Source of the DNA: Roseomonas sp. HF4
GTDB lineage: Bacteria; Pseudomonadota; Alphaproteobacteria; Acetobacterales; Acetobacteraceae
DNA: 64,000 nt
NCBI RefSeq assembly: GCF_005222755.1
Contig: NZ_STGD01000012.1
Coordinates: 1-64,000 of the forward strand
Reading direction: 5' to 3'
Both the position numbers and the translations under genes were made by a program. Under the pieces are notes generated by a model. That model was not told where the DNA came from. It was given only the letters and a program-made list of their open reading frames with translations, and made no database searches. Below, one piece after another: positions 8,273 to 17,406 of the stretch (positions are counted from its first letter, which is position 1; each line of letters starts with the position of its first letter).

Positions 8273-8695
8273 ATGGACCGCATGCGGATTGCCTGCCCGT
8301 CCTGCGCGGCGGAATACGAGGTGCCCGATCGGTTGCTGGCCGGGGCGGCGCGACGCCTGCGCTGCGCGCGCTGCGCGGCGGAATTCGCGCTGCCTGGCAC
8401 GGGCGCGGCGCCATCGCCCGCGCCGTTGCCGGCGGCACCGCCCGCGGCGGCTCCGCCGGAGGCCGCGCCCAGGCCCGAGCCGCCGCCGGCCGACCCGCCA
8501 TCCAGTCCGCGTGTGCCGCTGGCTGCGACCCATGCTGCGCCGGAGCCCGGCAGCGATGTGGCGCTGCGCCGGGCCTGGGCTGCCTCGGTCGCCCTGGTGC
8601 TCGGCGCCGCGGCGTCGCTGCTGCTGTTCCGCGGCGCGGTGATGGAAGCGTGGCCGCCGGCGATCCGTCTATTCGCGGCGCTCGGGCTGGGATGA
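8273..8695 (+). CDS. MJ0042-type zinc-ribbon protein with C-terminal membrane segment
   Basis: This 140-residue protein begins MDRMRIACPSCAAEYEVPDRLL. Cys 8, 11, 31 and 34 form the MJ0042 zinc ribbon. A Pro/Ala-rich linker (about 40-90) follows, then a hydrophobic helix (AAWAASVALVLGAAASLLLF). A GGAGGAGG ribosome site precedes the ATG. Its divergent position next to ftsEX is common in alphaproteobacteria; its role is unknown. Confidence 0.82.
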   Translation: MDRMRIACPSCAAEYEVPDRLLAGAARRLRCARCAAEFALPGTGAAPSPAPLPAAPPAAAPPEAAPRPEPPPADPPSSPRVPLAATHAAPEPGSDVALRRAWAASVALVLGAAASLLLFRGAVMEAWPPAIRLFAALGLG

Positions 8696-8700
8696 GCAGG

Positions 8701-8737
8701 CGGCCGTCGCGATTGTTACTATATAACTAGACGGCCG
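8701..8737. terminator. Convergent terminator hairpin with AT-rich loop
   Basis: CGGCCGTC and GACGGCCG form an 8-base stem around a 21-base loop. The loop holds a second small inverted repeat, GTTA-CTATA-TAAC. It fills the 46-base gap between two convergent stops, which fits a two-way terminator. The A/T-rich loop stands out from the local GC content. Confidence 0.5.
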
Positions 8738-8741
8738 ATCC

Positions 8742-9716
8742 TCATGGCAGCAGGACGGTGCTGCCCGTGGTCTGGCGCGCCTCCAGCGCGCGATGCGCAT
8801 CGCCCGCGTCCTTGAGCGCGAAGGTCTGGTTCACGCGGATCTTCACGGCCCCGGACGCGACCACGCCGAACAGGTCGTTGGCGCGGTCGATGAGGTCCTC
8901 GCGCTTCGCGGTGTAGGTCGCGAGCGTCGGGCGCGTGACATAGAGCGAGCCCTTGGCGGCCAGGATGCCGAGATCGGGGATCGCCACCGGCCCCGAGGCA
9001 TTGCCGTAGGAGACCAGCATGCCGAAGGGCGCGAGGCAGTCGAGCGAGACGTTGAAGCTGTCGCGCCCCACGCTGTCGAAGACGACCGGCAGCATGGCGC
9101 CGCCGGTGATCTCCTTGACCCGGGCGGGCACGTCCTCGGAGGTCAGCAGGGCGTGATCGACGCCATGGGCGGTGGCGAGCGCCGCCTTCTCGGCGGTGCC
9201 GACGACGCCGATGACGGTGGCACCGAGGTGCTTCAGCCACTGGCACATGATGAGGCCGACGCCGCCGGCCGCAGCATGGACCAGCACGGTCTGGCCGGAC
9301 TGGACCGGGTAGCACTTCCGGATGAGGAAGGCGGCGGTCATGCCCTGGAGCATCATGGCCGCGCCCTGCTCGAAGCCGATCGCGTCCGGCAGCTTCACGA
9401 GGCGGTCGGCCTTGATGCAGCGGGCTTCCGCATAGGCGCCGATCGGCGCCGTGGCATAGGCGACGCGATCGCCCGGGGCGACTTCCGTCACGCCCTCGCC
9501 CACCGCCTCGACGATGCCCGAGCCCTCCATGCCGATGATCGCGGGCAGCGCGGGGGCCTTGTAGAGGCCGGTGCGGAAATAGACGTCGATGAAGTTGAGC
9601 CCGACCGCCTTGTGGCGGACCAGCGCCTCGCCGGGCTTCGGCGCGGGGAGCGGAACCTCTTCCCAGGTCAGCTTCTCGGGACCGCCCGTTTCATGGATGC
9701 GGATGGCATGGGTCAT
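8742..9716 (-). CDS. qor: NADPH:quinone oxidoreductase (zinc-free MDR family)
   Basis: This 324-residue medium-chain reductase has the N-terminal GroES-like half (GLNFIDVYFRTGLYKAP, PAIIGMEGSGIVEAVG) and the nucleotide-binding AAGGVG motif at about 149-154. It lacks the zinc-binding cysteine cluster, as expected for QOR/QorA. The reaction is one-electron reduction of quinones using NADPH in the cytosol. Its start overlaps the ogt stop by 4 bases, so the two are co-transcribed, with ogt upstream. Confidence 0.9.
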   Translation of the reverse strand: MTHAIRIHETGGPEKLTWEEVPLPAPKPGEALVRHKAVGLNFIDVYFRTGLYKAPALPAIIGMEGSGIVEAVGEGVTEVAPGDRVAYATAPIGAYAEARCIKADRLVKLPDAIGFEQGAAMMLQGMTAAFLIRKCYPVQSGQTVLVHAAAGGVGLIMCQWLKHLGATVIGVVGTAEKAALATAHGVDHALLTSEDVPARVKEITGGAMLPVVFDSVGRDSFNVSLDCLAPFGMLVSYGNASGPVAIPDLGILAAKGSLYVTRPTLATYTAKREDLIDRANDLFGVVASGAVKIRVNQTFALKDAGDAHRALEARQTTGSTVLLP

Positions 9717-10225
9717 CGTGGACGGTTCCGTGGCTTGGCCCCCGGCAGGGCGGCCGTGAACAAGGTAGGAGCCCCGGGCGCCGCGCGCTCGAGGTCGAGG
9801 AGGTAGCGCTTGGTAGCCTCTCCCTCGCCGCCCGAATAGCCGCCGAGGGAGCCGTCGGCGGCCACCACCCGGTGGCAGGGGATCAGGATCGGGATCGGGT
9901 TGGCGCCGTTGGCCTGGCCGACGGCGCGCGGCGAACGGCAGCCGACCTCGCGGGCGATGTCGGCATAGGAACGGGTCTGGCCGGCGCGAATGGCGCGGAG
10001 CGCGGCCCAGACCCTCTGCTGGAACGCGGTGCCGTGCGGGGCGAGGGGCAGGTCAAATGCCGTGCGCGTCCCGTCGAAATAGTCCTGCAGCTGGTCGCGC
10101 GCCGCGACGAGCAACGGTGTCGCGTCCTGGTCGCGGCCGCGGCCCCAGTCGAGCGCGACGATGGCGCCGTCCTCTTCTGAAATCGTCAGGTCGCCGAGCG
10201 GCGTGTGGAGGGAAAGCTGGGGCAT
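9713..10225 (-). CDS. ogt: Methylated-DNA-[protein]-cysteine S-methyltransferase
   Basis: This 170-residue protein has the acceptor motif IPCHRVV with the reactive Cys at 117, the helix-turn-helix region YADIAREVGCRSPRAVGQANGANP, and the C-terminal GGYSGGEGEATKRYLLDLE. It removes alkyl groups from O6-alkylguanine in a suicide reaction. No Ada-type regulatory domain is present, so this is the constitutive Ogt form. It is the upstream gene of the pair with qor. Confidence 0.93.
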   Translation of the reverse strand: MPQLSLHTPLGDLTISEEDGAIVALDWGRGRDQDATPLLVAARDQLQDYFDGTRTAFDLPLAPHGTAFQQRVWAALRAIRAGQTRSYADIAREVGCRSPRAVGQANGANPIPILIPCHRVVAADGSLGGYSGGEGEATKRYLLDLERAAPGAPTLFTAALPGAKPRNRPR

Positions 10226-10366
10226 CGGACCGGGGAGGGACAGACACCCGGAGGCAGGGGGGCGTCAAGCAGGCGAAGCGCTCCCCATGCCATGTCATGG
10301 GCTGGGTTGGAGGGTGCCGGGGCGCCCGCTACATGCGCTCCACACCCCGGCCGGAGACCACCCGCC

Positions 10367-10720
10367 ATGACCGAAGCCGACCCGCCGCCCTTCTACGCCG
10401 CGCATATCTTCGTCTGCACCAACCGCCGGCAGGACGACCACCCGCGCGGATCCTGCGCCGCGCGTGGGTCCGAGAAGCTGCGCGACTACATGAAGGCGCG
10501 CGCCAAGGAGCTGAAGATCCCGGACATCCGGGTGAATACCGCCGGCTGCCTGGAACGTTGCGAGTTCGGCCCCGCCATGGTCGTCTACCCGGACGGCGTC
10601 TGGTATCGGCCGACCAGCGTCGAGGATGTCGAGGAGATCCTGCAGGTGCATGTCCTCGGCGGCGGGCGCGTGCGGCGGCTGATGCTGACCGAGAAGGACG
10701 TGCCGCCGCCGAAGGCGTGA
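10367..10720 (+). CDS. Thioredoxin-like [2Fe-2S] ferredoxin
   Basis: This 117-residue protein has Cys 17, 30, 61 and 65 in a C-x12-C-x30-C-x3-C pattern (HIFVCTNRR, GSCAARGS, NTAGCLERCEFGPAMVVYPDG), the signature of thioredoxin-fold [2Fe-2S] ferredoxins. Partners are unknown. The ATG at 10367 follows a GGAG site; earlier in-frame codons have no ribosome site. A parS-like site follows 3 bases after the stop. Confidence 0.87.
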   Translation: MTEADPPPFYAAHIFVCTNRRQDDHPRGSCAARGSEKLRDYMKARAKELKIPDIRVNTAGCLERCEFGPAMVVYPDGVWYRPTSVEDVEEILQVHVLGGGRVRRLMLTEKDVPPPKA

Positions 10721-10723
10721 GCG

Positions 10724-10739
10724 TGTTTCACGTGCAACA
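10724..10739. other. parS centromere-like site 1
   Basis: TGTTTCACGTGCAACA differs from the widely conserved parS 16-mer TGTTTCACGTGAAACA at one base. ParB binds parS and spreads to form the partition complex. It sits between the ferredoxin stop and the mnmE start, about 4.7 kb before parB, inside the usual parS zone. Confidence 0.8.
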
Positions 10740-10748
10740 GGCCTACGG

Positions 10749-12068
10749 ATGACCGCGCCGGAGACGATCTTCGCGCTGGCCAGCGGCGCCGGCCGCGGCG
10801 CGATCGCGGTGCTGCGCCTGTCGGGGCCGGGCAGCGGCGCCATCCTGGCCCGCCTGGCCGGTGGACTGCCGCGGCCGAGGGTCGCGTGCCTGCGCCGGCT
10901 GCGCGGCCCGGACAGCACCGAAGTGCTGGACCAGGCCCTGGTGCTCTGGTTCCCCGGACCCGGGTCCTACACCGGAGAGGACAGCGCCGAACTCCACCTG
11001 CACGGCGGACCTGCCGTCATCGCAGCGGTCGCGGAGGCGCTGGCGACCCTCGGCGCGCGGCCGGCCGAGCCTGGCGAATTCACCCGCCGCGCCTTCCTCA
11101 ACGGCCGCATGGACCTCACCGCGGCGGAAGGCATCGCCGACCTGATCGCCGCCGAGACCGAGGCGCAGCGGCGCCAGGCGCTCCGCCAGGCGGATGGCGC
11201 GCTGGCGCGGCTCCATGATGGCTGGTCCGTACGCCTGACACGGCTGCTGGCGCACCAGGAAGCCGCGATCGAATTCGCCGAGGACGGCCTGCCGACGGAC
11301 CTCGGCGACCGCGCGCGGAGCGGCGCGGCAGCGCTGCGCGCCGAAATCGTGGCGCATCTCGCCGATGGCGGGCGCGGCGAGCGCCTGCGGGAGGGGGTGC
11401 TGGTCGCGATCCTGGGCGCACCCAATGCGGGCAAGTCGTCGCTCCTGAATGCCCTGGCGGGGCGGGAGGCCGCGATCGTCTCCGCCCGCGCCGGCACGAC
11501 GCGGGACGTCGTGGAGGTCCGGCTGGCCCTGGCGGGCGTGCCTGTCACCCTGGCCGACACCGCCGGGCTGCGCGAAGCGGCCGACGAGATCGAGCAGGAG
11601 GGCATCCGCCGCGCCCGGCGTCGCGCGGAGGAAGCCGACCTCGTGATCGCCGTCTTCGCCGTTGACGCCGCGCCCGATGCCGGAACGCTCGCCTGGGTGA
11701 CGCCGGGTGCGCTCGTGCTGGCCAACAAGACCGACCTCGCGCCCGCGCCGGCGGCGATCGGCGGCGCCGCGCCACTTGCGGTCTCGGCCCTGACCGGGGC
11801 GGGCCTCGACGCGCTGCGCGCCCGGCTGGAAGCGGAGGCCGGCCGGCTCGCCGGCGCCGACGAGGCCGCAGCGCTGACGCGCCCGCGCCACCGCGCCGCG
11901 CTGTCCGACGCCGTCGATTGGCTGACCGAGGCCGAGGGCGCGCCCCTTCCCGAACTGGCCTCCGAGGCGTTGCGCGCCGCGCTCCGGGCGCTCGGCCGCC
12001 TGACCGGCCGTGTCGGCGTCGAGGATGTGCTCGACGTGGTGTTCCGGGACTTCTGCATCGGCAAGTGA
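10749..12068 (+). CDS. mnmE: tRNA uridine-5-carboxymethylaminomethyl(34) synthesis GTPase MnmE
   Basis: This 439-residue protein has the N-terminal tetrahydrofolate-binding domain (TIFALASGAGRGAIAVLRLSG, GEFTRRAFLNGRMDLTAAEG), a G domain with P-loop GAPNAGKSS at about 223-231, switch DTAGLRE, NKTD, and the C-terminal CIGK tail. The CIGK cysteine is conserved. With MnmG it makes cmnm5U at the tRNA wobble position. mnmG follows 57 bases on. Confidence 0.95.
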   Translation: MTAPETIFALASGAGRGAIAVLRLSGPGSGAILARLAGGLPRPRVACLRRLRGPDSTEVLDQALVLWFPGPGSYTGEDSAELHLHGGPAVIAAVAEALATLGARPAEPGEFTRRAFLNGRMDLTAAEGIADLIAAETEAQRRQALRQADGALARLHDGWSVRLTRLLAHQEAAIEFAEDGLPTDLGDRARSGAAALRAEIVAHLADGGRGERLREGVLVAILGAPNAGKSSLLNALAGREAAIVSARAGTTRDVVEVRLALAGVPVTLADTAGLREAADEIEQEGIRRARRRAEEADLVIAVFAVDAAPDAGTLAWVTPGALVLANKTDLAPAPAAIGGAAPLAVSALTGAGLDALRARLEAEAGRLAGADEAAALTRPRHRAALSDAVDWLTEAEGAPLPELASEALRAALRALGRLTGRVGVEDVLDVVFRDFCIGK

Positions 12069-12125
12069 TCGACGGGCGGGGAGGGAACTCCCCCGCATCC
12101 ACCGCTTGCCCTATATCCCGCCTCC

Positions 12126-13994
12126 ATGGACAGGTCCTTCGATGTCATCGTCGTCGGTGGCGGCCACGCCGGATGCGAGGCTGCTGCGGCCGCCGCCCGC
12201 TGCGGCGCGCGGACGCTGCTGCTGACCCACAAGATCGAGACGATCGGCGAGATGTCCTGCAACCCCGCCATCGGGGGCATCGGCAAGGGGCACCTGGTGC
12301 GGGAGGTGGATGCGCTGGACGGCCTCATGGCCCGCGCCGCCGATGCCGCCGCGATCCACGTGAAGATGCTGAACCGCTCCAAGGGCCCGGCCGTGCGCGG
12401 CCCGCGAGCGCAGGCGGACCGGAGGCTCTACCGGCAGGCGGTGCGCGGCCTGCTGGAGGCGCAGCCCGGCCTGACGATCCTGGCCGCGGCGGCCGAGGGG
12501 ATCGAGACCGGCCCTGATGGCGGCATCGCAGCGGTCCTGACCGGTGATGGCCGCCGGATCGCCTGCGGGGCCCTGGTGGTCACCACCGGCACCTTCCTGC
12601 GCGGGGAGATCCATATCGGGGAGCGGCGCATCCCGGCAGGACGCGTGGGCGATGCGCCGGCCATCGGCCTGGCGCTCGCCTTCGAGCGCCTGGGCCTGCC
12701 GCTGGCGCGGCTCAAGACCGGCACGCCGCCGCGCCTCGACGGCCGCACGATCGACTGGGGCGCGCTCGAGACCCAGCCCGGCGACGAAGACCCCGAGCCG
12801 CTGTCCTGGATGACCGCGCGGATCACCAACCGCCAGGTGGCCTGCGGCATTACCGCGACGACACAGGCGACCCACGATCTGATCCGGGCGAACCTCGACC
12901 GCAGCGCTGTCTATGGCGGGCGTATCCAGGGGGTGGGGCCGCGCTACTGCCCCTCGATCGAGGACAAGGTCGTGCGCTTCGCGGGGCGCGACCGGCACCA
13001 GGTCTTCCTGGAGCCCGAGGGCCTCGACGACCACACGGTCTATCCGAACGGCATCTCGACCAGCCTGCCGGAGGATGTGCAGGCCGCCATGGTCGCCTCC
13101 ATGCCCGGGCTGGAGCGCGCACGCATCCTCCGCCCCGGCTACGCGATCGAGTACGATCATGTGGACCCACGGGCGCTGACACCGGCCCTCGAGGTTCGGG
13201 GCATCGCGGGGCTTTTCCTGGCCGGCCAGATCAACGGCACGACCGGCTACGAGGAAGCGGCCGCGCAGGGCCTGATGGCCGGGCTGAACGCCGCCGCCAG
13301 GGCCTCGGGCGCCACGCCGGACCGGGTGCTGACGCGCAGCGAAGCCTATCTCGGCGTGCTGATGGACGACTTGGTGCTGCAGGGCGTCACCGAGCCCTAT
13401 CGGATGCTGACGGCACGCGCCGAGCACCGCCTCACGCTCCGCGCCGACAATGCCGGGCTGCGCCTGACCGAAAAGGGCGTCGCCTGGGGGTGCGTGGGCG
13501 CCGAGCGCGCGGCGCGGCACCGCGCCTTCGCCACGGCAGTGGCGGATGCGCTCGCGCGCGCCCGCACGGAGGGCGCCACCCCGGCCGTGCTCGGCACCTT
13601 CGGCCTGGTCGTGAACCAGGACGGGAAGCGCCGCTCCGTGCTGGAGGTGCTGGCCTTGCCGGACGCCCATCCGGCGGCGGTGCATCGCGCCTTTCCGTGG
13701 CTGAAGGACCTGGCACCCTCCATCCGGGCGCAACTCGAGGCCGAGGCCCTCTACGCGCCCTATCTCCGCCGGCAGGAGGCCGAGATGCGCCTGCTTGAAC
13801 GCGAGGAGCGCGCGCGCATCCCCGACCACCTGGACTATGCCTCGGTTCCCGGCCTCTCGGCCGAAATGCGCCAGCGCCTGGACGCGGCGCGCCCGGCGAC
13901 GCTCGGCTCCGCCGGCCGGCTGCCCGGCGTGACTCCGGCAGCCATGGCGGCGCTCGCGGTCGCGCTGCGCCGCGAAGCGGCGCGTTTCACGTGA
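12126..13994 (+). CDS. mnmG: tRNA uridine-5-carboxymethylaminomethyl(34) synthesis enzyme MnmG
   Basis: This 622-residue flavoprotein starts with the FAD-binding [12 protein letters not shown] at about 9-20. It contains [41 protein letters not shown] and [17 protein letters not shown], then the C-terminal helical domain that binds MnmE and tRNA ([18 protein letters not shown]). It partners MnmE. Its last codons lie within a parS-like sequence, and its TGA overlaps the rsmG GTG start as GTGA. Confidence 0.96.
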   Translation: MDRSFDVIVVGGGHAGCEAAAAAARCGARTLLLTHKIETIGEMSCNPAIGGIGKGHLVREVDALDGLMARAADAAAIHVKMLNRSKGPAVRGPRAQADRRLYRQAVRGLLEAQPGLTILAAAAEGIETGPDGGIAAVLTGDGRRIACGALVVTTGTFLRGEIHIGERRIPAGRVGDAPAIGLALAFERLGLPLARLKTGTPPRLDGRTIDWGALETQPGDEDPEPLSWMTARITNRQVACGITATTQATHDLIRANLDRSAVYGGRIQGVGPRYCPSIEDKVVRFAGRDRHQVFLEPEGLDDHTVYPNGISTSLPEDVQAAMVASMPGLERARILRPGYAIEYDHVDPRALTPALEVRGIAGLFLAGQINGTTGYEEAAAQGLMAGLNAAARASGATPDRVLTRSEAYLGVLMDDLVLQGVTEPYRMLTARAEHRLTLRADNAGLRLTEKGVAWGCVGAERAARHRAFATAVADALARARTEGATPAVLGTFGLVVNQDGKRRSVLEVLALPDAHPAAVHRAFPWLKDLAPSIRAQLEAEALYAPYLRRQEAEMRLLEREERARIPDHLDYASVPGLSAEMRQRLDAARPATLGSAGRLPGVTPAAMAALAVALRREAARFT

Positions 13995-13998
13995 AACA
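13983..13998. other. parS centromere-like site 2, across the mnmG/rsmG junction
   Basis: CGTTTCACGTGAAACA matches the parS consensus at 15 of 16 bases, and its central 14 bases match fully. The site spans the mnmG stop (13992-13994) and rsmG start (13991-13993), so it is coding on both sides. It lies about 1.4 kb upstream of parB. Confidence 0.88.
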
Positions 13999-14599
13999 GC
14001 CGATCCCGGTCCTGCAGCCCGACCCGGGTCGCGATGCACGGCTTGGCGCCTACCGGGACCTGCTGCTCCGCTGGAACGCGACGATCAACCTGGTTGCCGC
14101 CCGGACGGCGGCGGATATCGACCGTCGCCACATCGCCGACAGCCTGCAGCTCGTCCCGCTGCTGCCGGCCGAGGGGCCGATCGCCGACCTTGGTTCCGGC
14201 GCCGGCCTGCCGGGACTCGTCATCGCCGCGGCGCTGCCCGATCGCGAGATCCATCTGGTCGAATCCGACCGCCGGAAGGCGGCCTTCCTGATCGAGGCTT
14301 CCGGCACCTTGAAGCTCGGCCAGGTGCGGATCCACCCGAGTCGCATCGAGGACACGACCCTGCCGCCGCTCGCCGCCATCACCGCCCGCGCCCTCGCGGC
14401 GCTCGAAATCCTGCTCGGCCACGCGGCGGAACGCCTTGCCCCCGGGGGTATCGGCATCTTTCCGAAGGGGCGGACTGCCGAGCAGGAGTTGACTGCGGCG
14501 GCGGCACACTGGCACTTCGACACCGAGCGGTTCGCAAGCCGCACGGACCCCGAGGCCACCATCCTCCGCCTGAGCGAGATCCGCCGTGCCGGCCACTGA
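13991..14599 (+). CDS. rsmG: 16S rRNA (guanine(527)-N7)-methyltransferase RsmG
   Basis: This 202-residue methyltransferase starts at GTG ([10 protein letters not shown]...). It has [14 protein letters not shown] near 28-41, the SAM-binding motif [16 protein letters not shown] at about 64-79, and ITARALAAL in the position where most members have TARA. It methylates G527 of 16S rRNA, and loss gives low-level streptomycin resistance in other bacteria. The start overlaps mnmG and the end overlaps parA by 14 bases. Confidence 0.93.
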   Translation: MKQPIPVLQPDPGRDARLGAYRDLLLRWNATINLVAARTAADIDRRHIADSLQLVPLLPAEGPIADLGSGAGLPGLVIAAALPDREIHLVESDRRKAAFLIEASGTLKLGQVRIHPSRIEDTTLPPLAAITARALAALEILLGHAAERLAPGGIGIFPKGRTAEQELTAAAAHWHFDTERFASRTDPEATILRLSEIRRAGH

Positions 14600-15398
14600 G
14601 CGCCCGCAGCCCCGCGTCATCGCCCTCGCCAACCAGAAGGGCGGGGTCGGCAAGACGACGACCGCCATCAACCTCGGCACGGCGCTGGCGACGAAGCGCA
14701 AGGTGCTCGTCATCGACCTCGACCCGCAGGGCAATGCCTCGACCGGCCTCGGCGTGCCGCGCCAGGACCGCGGCGCCGGCTCCTACGCCCTGCTGACCGG
14801 GGAGAAGCGGCTGGCCGAACTGCTGCGCCCCACGCGAATTCCGAACCTGACCTTGCTCCCGGCCGACCCGGAACTCGCCGGTGCCGAGATCGAGCTTGTC
14901 GGCCTCGAGAACCGGGAACGCCGCCTGCGCGACGCGCTGGCCAACGAGGCCGAGGCGCTGGCCGGCATCGAGGTCATCCTGATCGACTGCCCGCCCTCCC
15001 TCGGGCTGCTGACGCTGAACGCGCTGGTCGCCGCGCAATCGGTTCTTGTGCCGCTTCAGACGGAATTCTTCGCGCTCGAAGGTGTGTCGCAGATAACGCG
15101 TACGGTCGAACGGGTGAAACGCGCCCTCAATCCCGCGCTGGAACTCGAAGGCATCGTGCTGACGATGTTCGACCGGCGGAACAACCTTTCGGAACTCGTC
15201 GCCGCCGACGTGCGCGCCTTCTTCGGGGACAAGGTCTACGCCACCGTCATCCCCCGCAACGTGCGCATCAGCGAGGCCCCGTCGCACGGGCTGCCGGTCA
15301 TCCTCTACGACCACCGCTCGGCCGGCGCGCAGGCCTATGTCGACCTCGCCGCCGAACTCCTGAAGCGCGAGCGCCGCGCAAGGAAACCCGCCGCATGA
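14586..15398 (+). CDS. parA: Chromosome partitioning ATPase ParA
   Basis: This 270-residue deviant-Walker ATPase starts at GTG 14586, inside the end of rsmG. It has KGGVGKTTTAINLG at about 18-31, DLDPQGNASTGLG, and DCPPSLGLLTLNAL. With ParB and parS it segregates the replicated origin region. The C-terminal ISEAPSHGLPVILYDHRSAGAQAY is typical of chromosomal Soj-type ParA. parB follows with an ATGA overlap. Confidence 0.95.
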   Translation: MPATERPQPRVIALANQKGGVGKTTTAINLGTALATKRKVLVIDLDPQGNASTGLGVPRQDRGAGSYALLTGEKRLAELLRPTRIPNLTLLPADPELAGAEIELVGLENRERRLRDALANEAEALAGIEVILIDCPPSLGLLTLNALVAAQSVLVPLQTEFFALEGVSQITRTVERVKRALNPALELEGIVLTMFDRRNNLSELVAADVRAFFGDKVYATVIPRNVRISEAPSHGLPVILYDHRSAGAQAYVDLAAELLKRERRARKPAA

Positions 15399-16255
15399 AG
15401 AAGCCCGCGCGCCTTGGCATGGGTCTCTCGGCCCTGATGGGTGAGGCCTCGGCCACCCCGGCTTCCGTCCCCGCCGGCGCGCCGCGCACCCTGCCGGTCG
15501 AGACGCTGGAGCCGAGCCCCTTCCAGGCGCGCAGCACGCCCGACCCGGCGGCGCTGGCCGAGCTCGCCGCCTCGATCAAGGAACACGGCATCCTGCAGCC
15601 GATCCTGGTGCGCCCGAAGCCCGGCGCGCCCGGGCGGTTCCAGATCCTGGGCGGGGAGCGCCGCTGGCGTGCGGCGCAGCAGGCGAAGCTTCACGAGGTG
15701 CCGGTCGTCATCCGCGACCTCGACGACCGCGCCGCCATGGCCGCCGGCCTGGTCGAGAACCTGCAGCGCGAGGACCTCAACGCGATCGAGGAAGCCGAAG
15801 GCTACGCGCGGCTGCTCGAGGAATTCGGCCTGAAGCACGAAGCGCTGGGCCAGGCGGTCGGCAAGTCGCGCAGCCATGTCGCGAACACGCTCCGCCTCCT
15901 GAACCTGCCCACGCGCGTGCGCGACCTGCTGCGCGGCGGCACGCTCTCGGCCGGCCATGCGCGCGCGCTGCTCGGCGCCGAGGACCCTGAAAGGCTTGCG
16001 GCGCTGGTGGTCGTGCGCGGCCTTTCGGTGCGCCAGACCGAGGCGCTGGCCGCCGCGGCCCCGCGCGACCCCGCGGCGCGGCGCAGCGCCCGGCAGGACC
16101 CGGATACGGCGGCGCTCGAACGCCGCTTGACCGAACGGCTCGGCCTCAAGGTCGCGATCCGGTCCAGCGGCAAGGGCGGCCAGGTGAGCATCGCCTATCG
16201 CGACCTCGACCAGCTGGACGGCGTGCTGCGGCTGCTCGACCCCGACATGGCATGA
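15395..16255 (+). CDS. parB: Chromosome partitioning protein ParB
   Basis: This 286-residue protein has a basic N-terminus with GMGLSALMGE (typical ParA-stimulating start), the CTPase/ParB domain with SPFQARSTPDPAALAELAASI, GERRWRAAQ and ENLQREDLN, the parS-binding helix-turn-helix (HEALGQAVGKSRSHVANTLRLLNLP), and a C-terminal dimerisation segment. It loads at parS sites such as those at 10724 and 13983. A repeat-type hairpin follows the stop. Confidence 0.95.
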   Translation: MKKPARLGMGLSALMGEASATPASVPAGAPRTLPVETLEPSPFQARSTPDPAALAELAASIKEHGILQPILVRPKPGAPGRFQILGGERRWRAAQQAKLHEVPVVIRDLDDRAAMAAGLVENLQREDLNAIEEAEGYARLLEEFGLKHEALGQAVGKSRSHVANTLRLLNLPTRVRDLLRGGTLSAGHARALLGAEDPERLAALVVVRGLSVRQTEALAAAAPRDPAARRSARQDPDTAALERRLTERLGLKVAIRSSGKGGQVSIAYRDLDQLDGVLRLLDPDMA

Positions 16256-16372
16256 GCAGGGGCGCCGCCCTCTCGAGCTTCCCGCCAGAAAATCCGGTTT
16301 CCAAAGGCCTTTCGGCCTTTGGTGGGTCCAGGGCAAGGCCCTGGAGGGGTTCCGAGGCAGCGCCCCGCTCTG
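16256..16372 (+). repeat. Palindromic intergenic repeat, family 1, copy 1
   Basis: The gap between convergent parB and holA holds two tandem hairpins. The first is CCAAAGGCC-TTTC-GGCCTTTGG (16301-16322), a perfect 9-base stem. The second is CCAGGGC-AAG-GCCCTGG (16328-16344), a perfect 7-base stem. The ends begin GGGGCGCCGCCC and finish near GCAGCGCCCCGC. Related sequences lie near 17.9, 48.5, 48.7 and 52.2 kb. Placed between stops, it may end transcription both ways. Confidence 0.75.
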
Positions 16373-17398
16373 TCACCCCCGCCGCGCCCGCACCGCCTCC
16401 CGCGCCAGCCCCAAGATGGCCGCGCGCGCCACCGCCTCATTCGGCGTTCCGGTCGTCTTGGTCGCCCGCTCCGCCTGCAGCAGCGCCGCCCCCGCCTCCG
16501 CCAGTCGCGCCGGCGACCACAGCCGCAGCGCCCGCTCGAAGGACGGCCGCGCCTTGAAGAACACCGGCGGCCGTAGCCCCTCGACCGCGTCGCGCGCCGC
16601 TGCCCCCTTCGCGACTGCAAGCGCCGCCACTTCCAGCCGCTGCACGTGGCGCAGCGCCGCGCGCACCACCTGCACCGCCGCCGCGCCCTCCGCGAAGGCC
16701 GCCTCCAGCGCCGCATCGGCGCGCGCCGCCTCGCCCTCCGTCGCCGCCAGCAGCGCCGCGTCGAGGTCGAGCGCCGAGCCCTCGGCGAGCGAGGCGAGCG
16801 CATCCTCCTCCGTCGCCCGCCCGCCGGCGCCGACATAGAGCGCCAGCTTCTCGCATTCCCGTCGCATCACCAGCCGATCCTCGCCGAGGCGCTGCGCCAT
16901 CCAGGACACGGCCGCCGGCTCGGCCGAGACGCCGAATTCGCGCAGCAGCGCGGCGAGCGAGCCCTCCAGCGCCGCGCCGGTCTCGGCATAGCAGGCGATG
17001 ACCGCCGCCTCCGGCCCCGCCTTCTCGAGTGCGGCGCGCAGCCCCTTGCGGCCATCCAGCCCGCCGGCCTCGAACAGCACCAGGCCCGGCCCGGGCCCCG
17101 CCAGCGCCGCCCGCGCCGCGGCGGCCAGGCCGTCGGTCGCGTCGCGCACGCGCACCAGGCGCCGCCCGCCGGTCAGCGCTTGCGTCGCCGCCTCGGCCGC
17201 CAGCAGCCCGGCATCCTTGGCCGCCTGTTCGCGCGGCACCTCCACCAGACGGAAGGGGTCGTCGCCCACCACCGCGCGCGTCAGCGCAGCGCCGCGCTCG
17301 CGCACCAGGCCGCCATCCTCACCGAAAATGAGCACGACGCGGGCCGGCCCTGGATCCGCCAGGACGGACGCCACGCGGCGCGCATCGACCTTCGCCAT
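16373..17398 (-). CDS. holA: DNA polymerase III subunit delta
   Basis: This 341-residue clamp-loader subunit has the N-terminal ARVVLIFGEDGGLVRERGAAL, GGRRLVRVRDATDG and SWMAQRLGEDRLVMRRECEKLALYVG, all typical of HolA. HolA opens the beta clamp as part of the clamp loader. It lies downstream of lptE, 8 bases apart, in the conserved leuS-lptE-holA run. Confidence 0.9.
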   Translation of the reverse strand: MAKVDARRVASVLADPGPARVVLIFGEDGGLVRERGAALTRAVVGDDPFRLVEVPREQAAKDAGLLAAEAATQALTGGRRLVRVRDATDGLAAAARAALAGPGPGLVLFEAGGLDGRKGLRAALEKAGPEAAVIACYAETGAALEGSLAALLREFGVSAEPAAVSWMAQRLGEDRLVMRRECEKLALYVGAGGRATEEDALASLAEGSALDLDAALLAATEGEAARADAALEAAFAEGAAAVQVVRAALRHVQRLEVAALAVAKGAAARDAVEGLRPPVFFKARPSFERALRLWSPARLAEAGAALLQAERATKTTGTPNEAVARAAILGLAREAVRARRG

Positions 17399-17406
17399 GG
17401 CGCGGC

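Noticed and set aside
6111..8642. An 843-codon plus-strand open frame opposite ydcF-ftsX-ftsE
   Set aside because: Antisense shadow caused by high GC; the opposite strand encodes well-known proteins with intact motifs.
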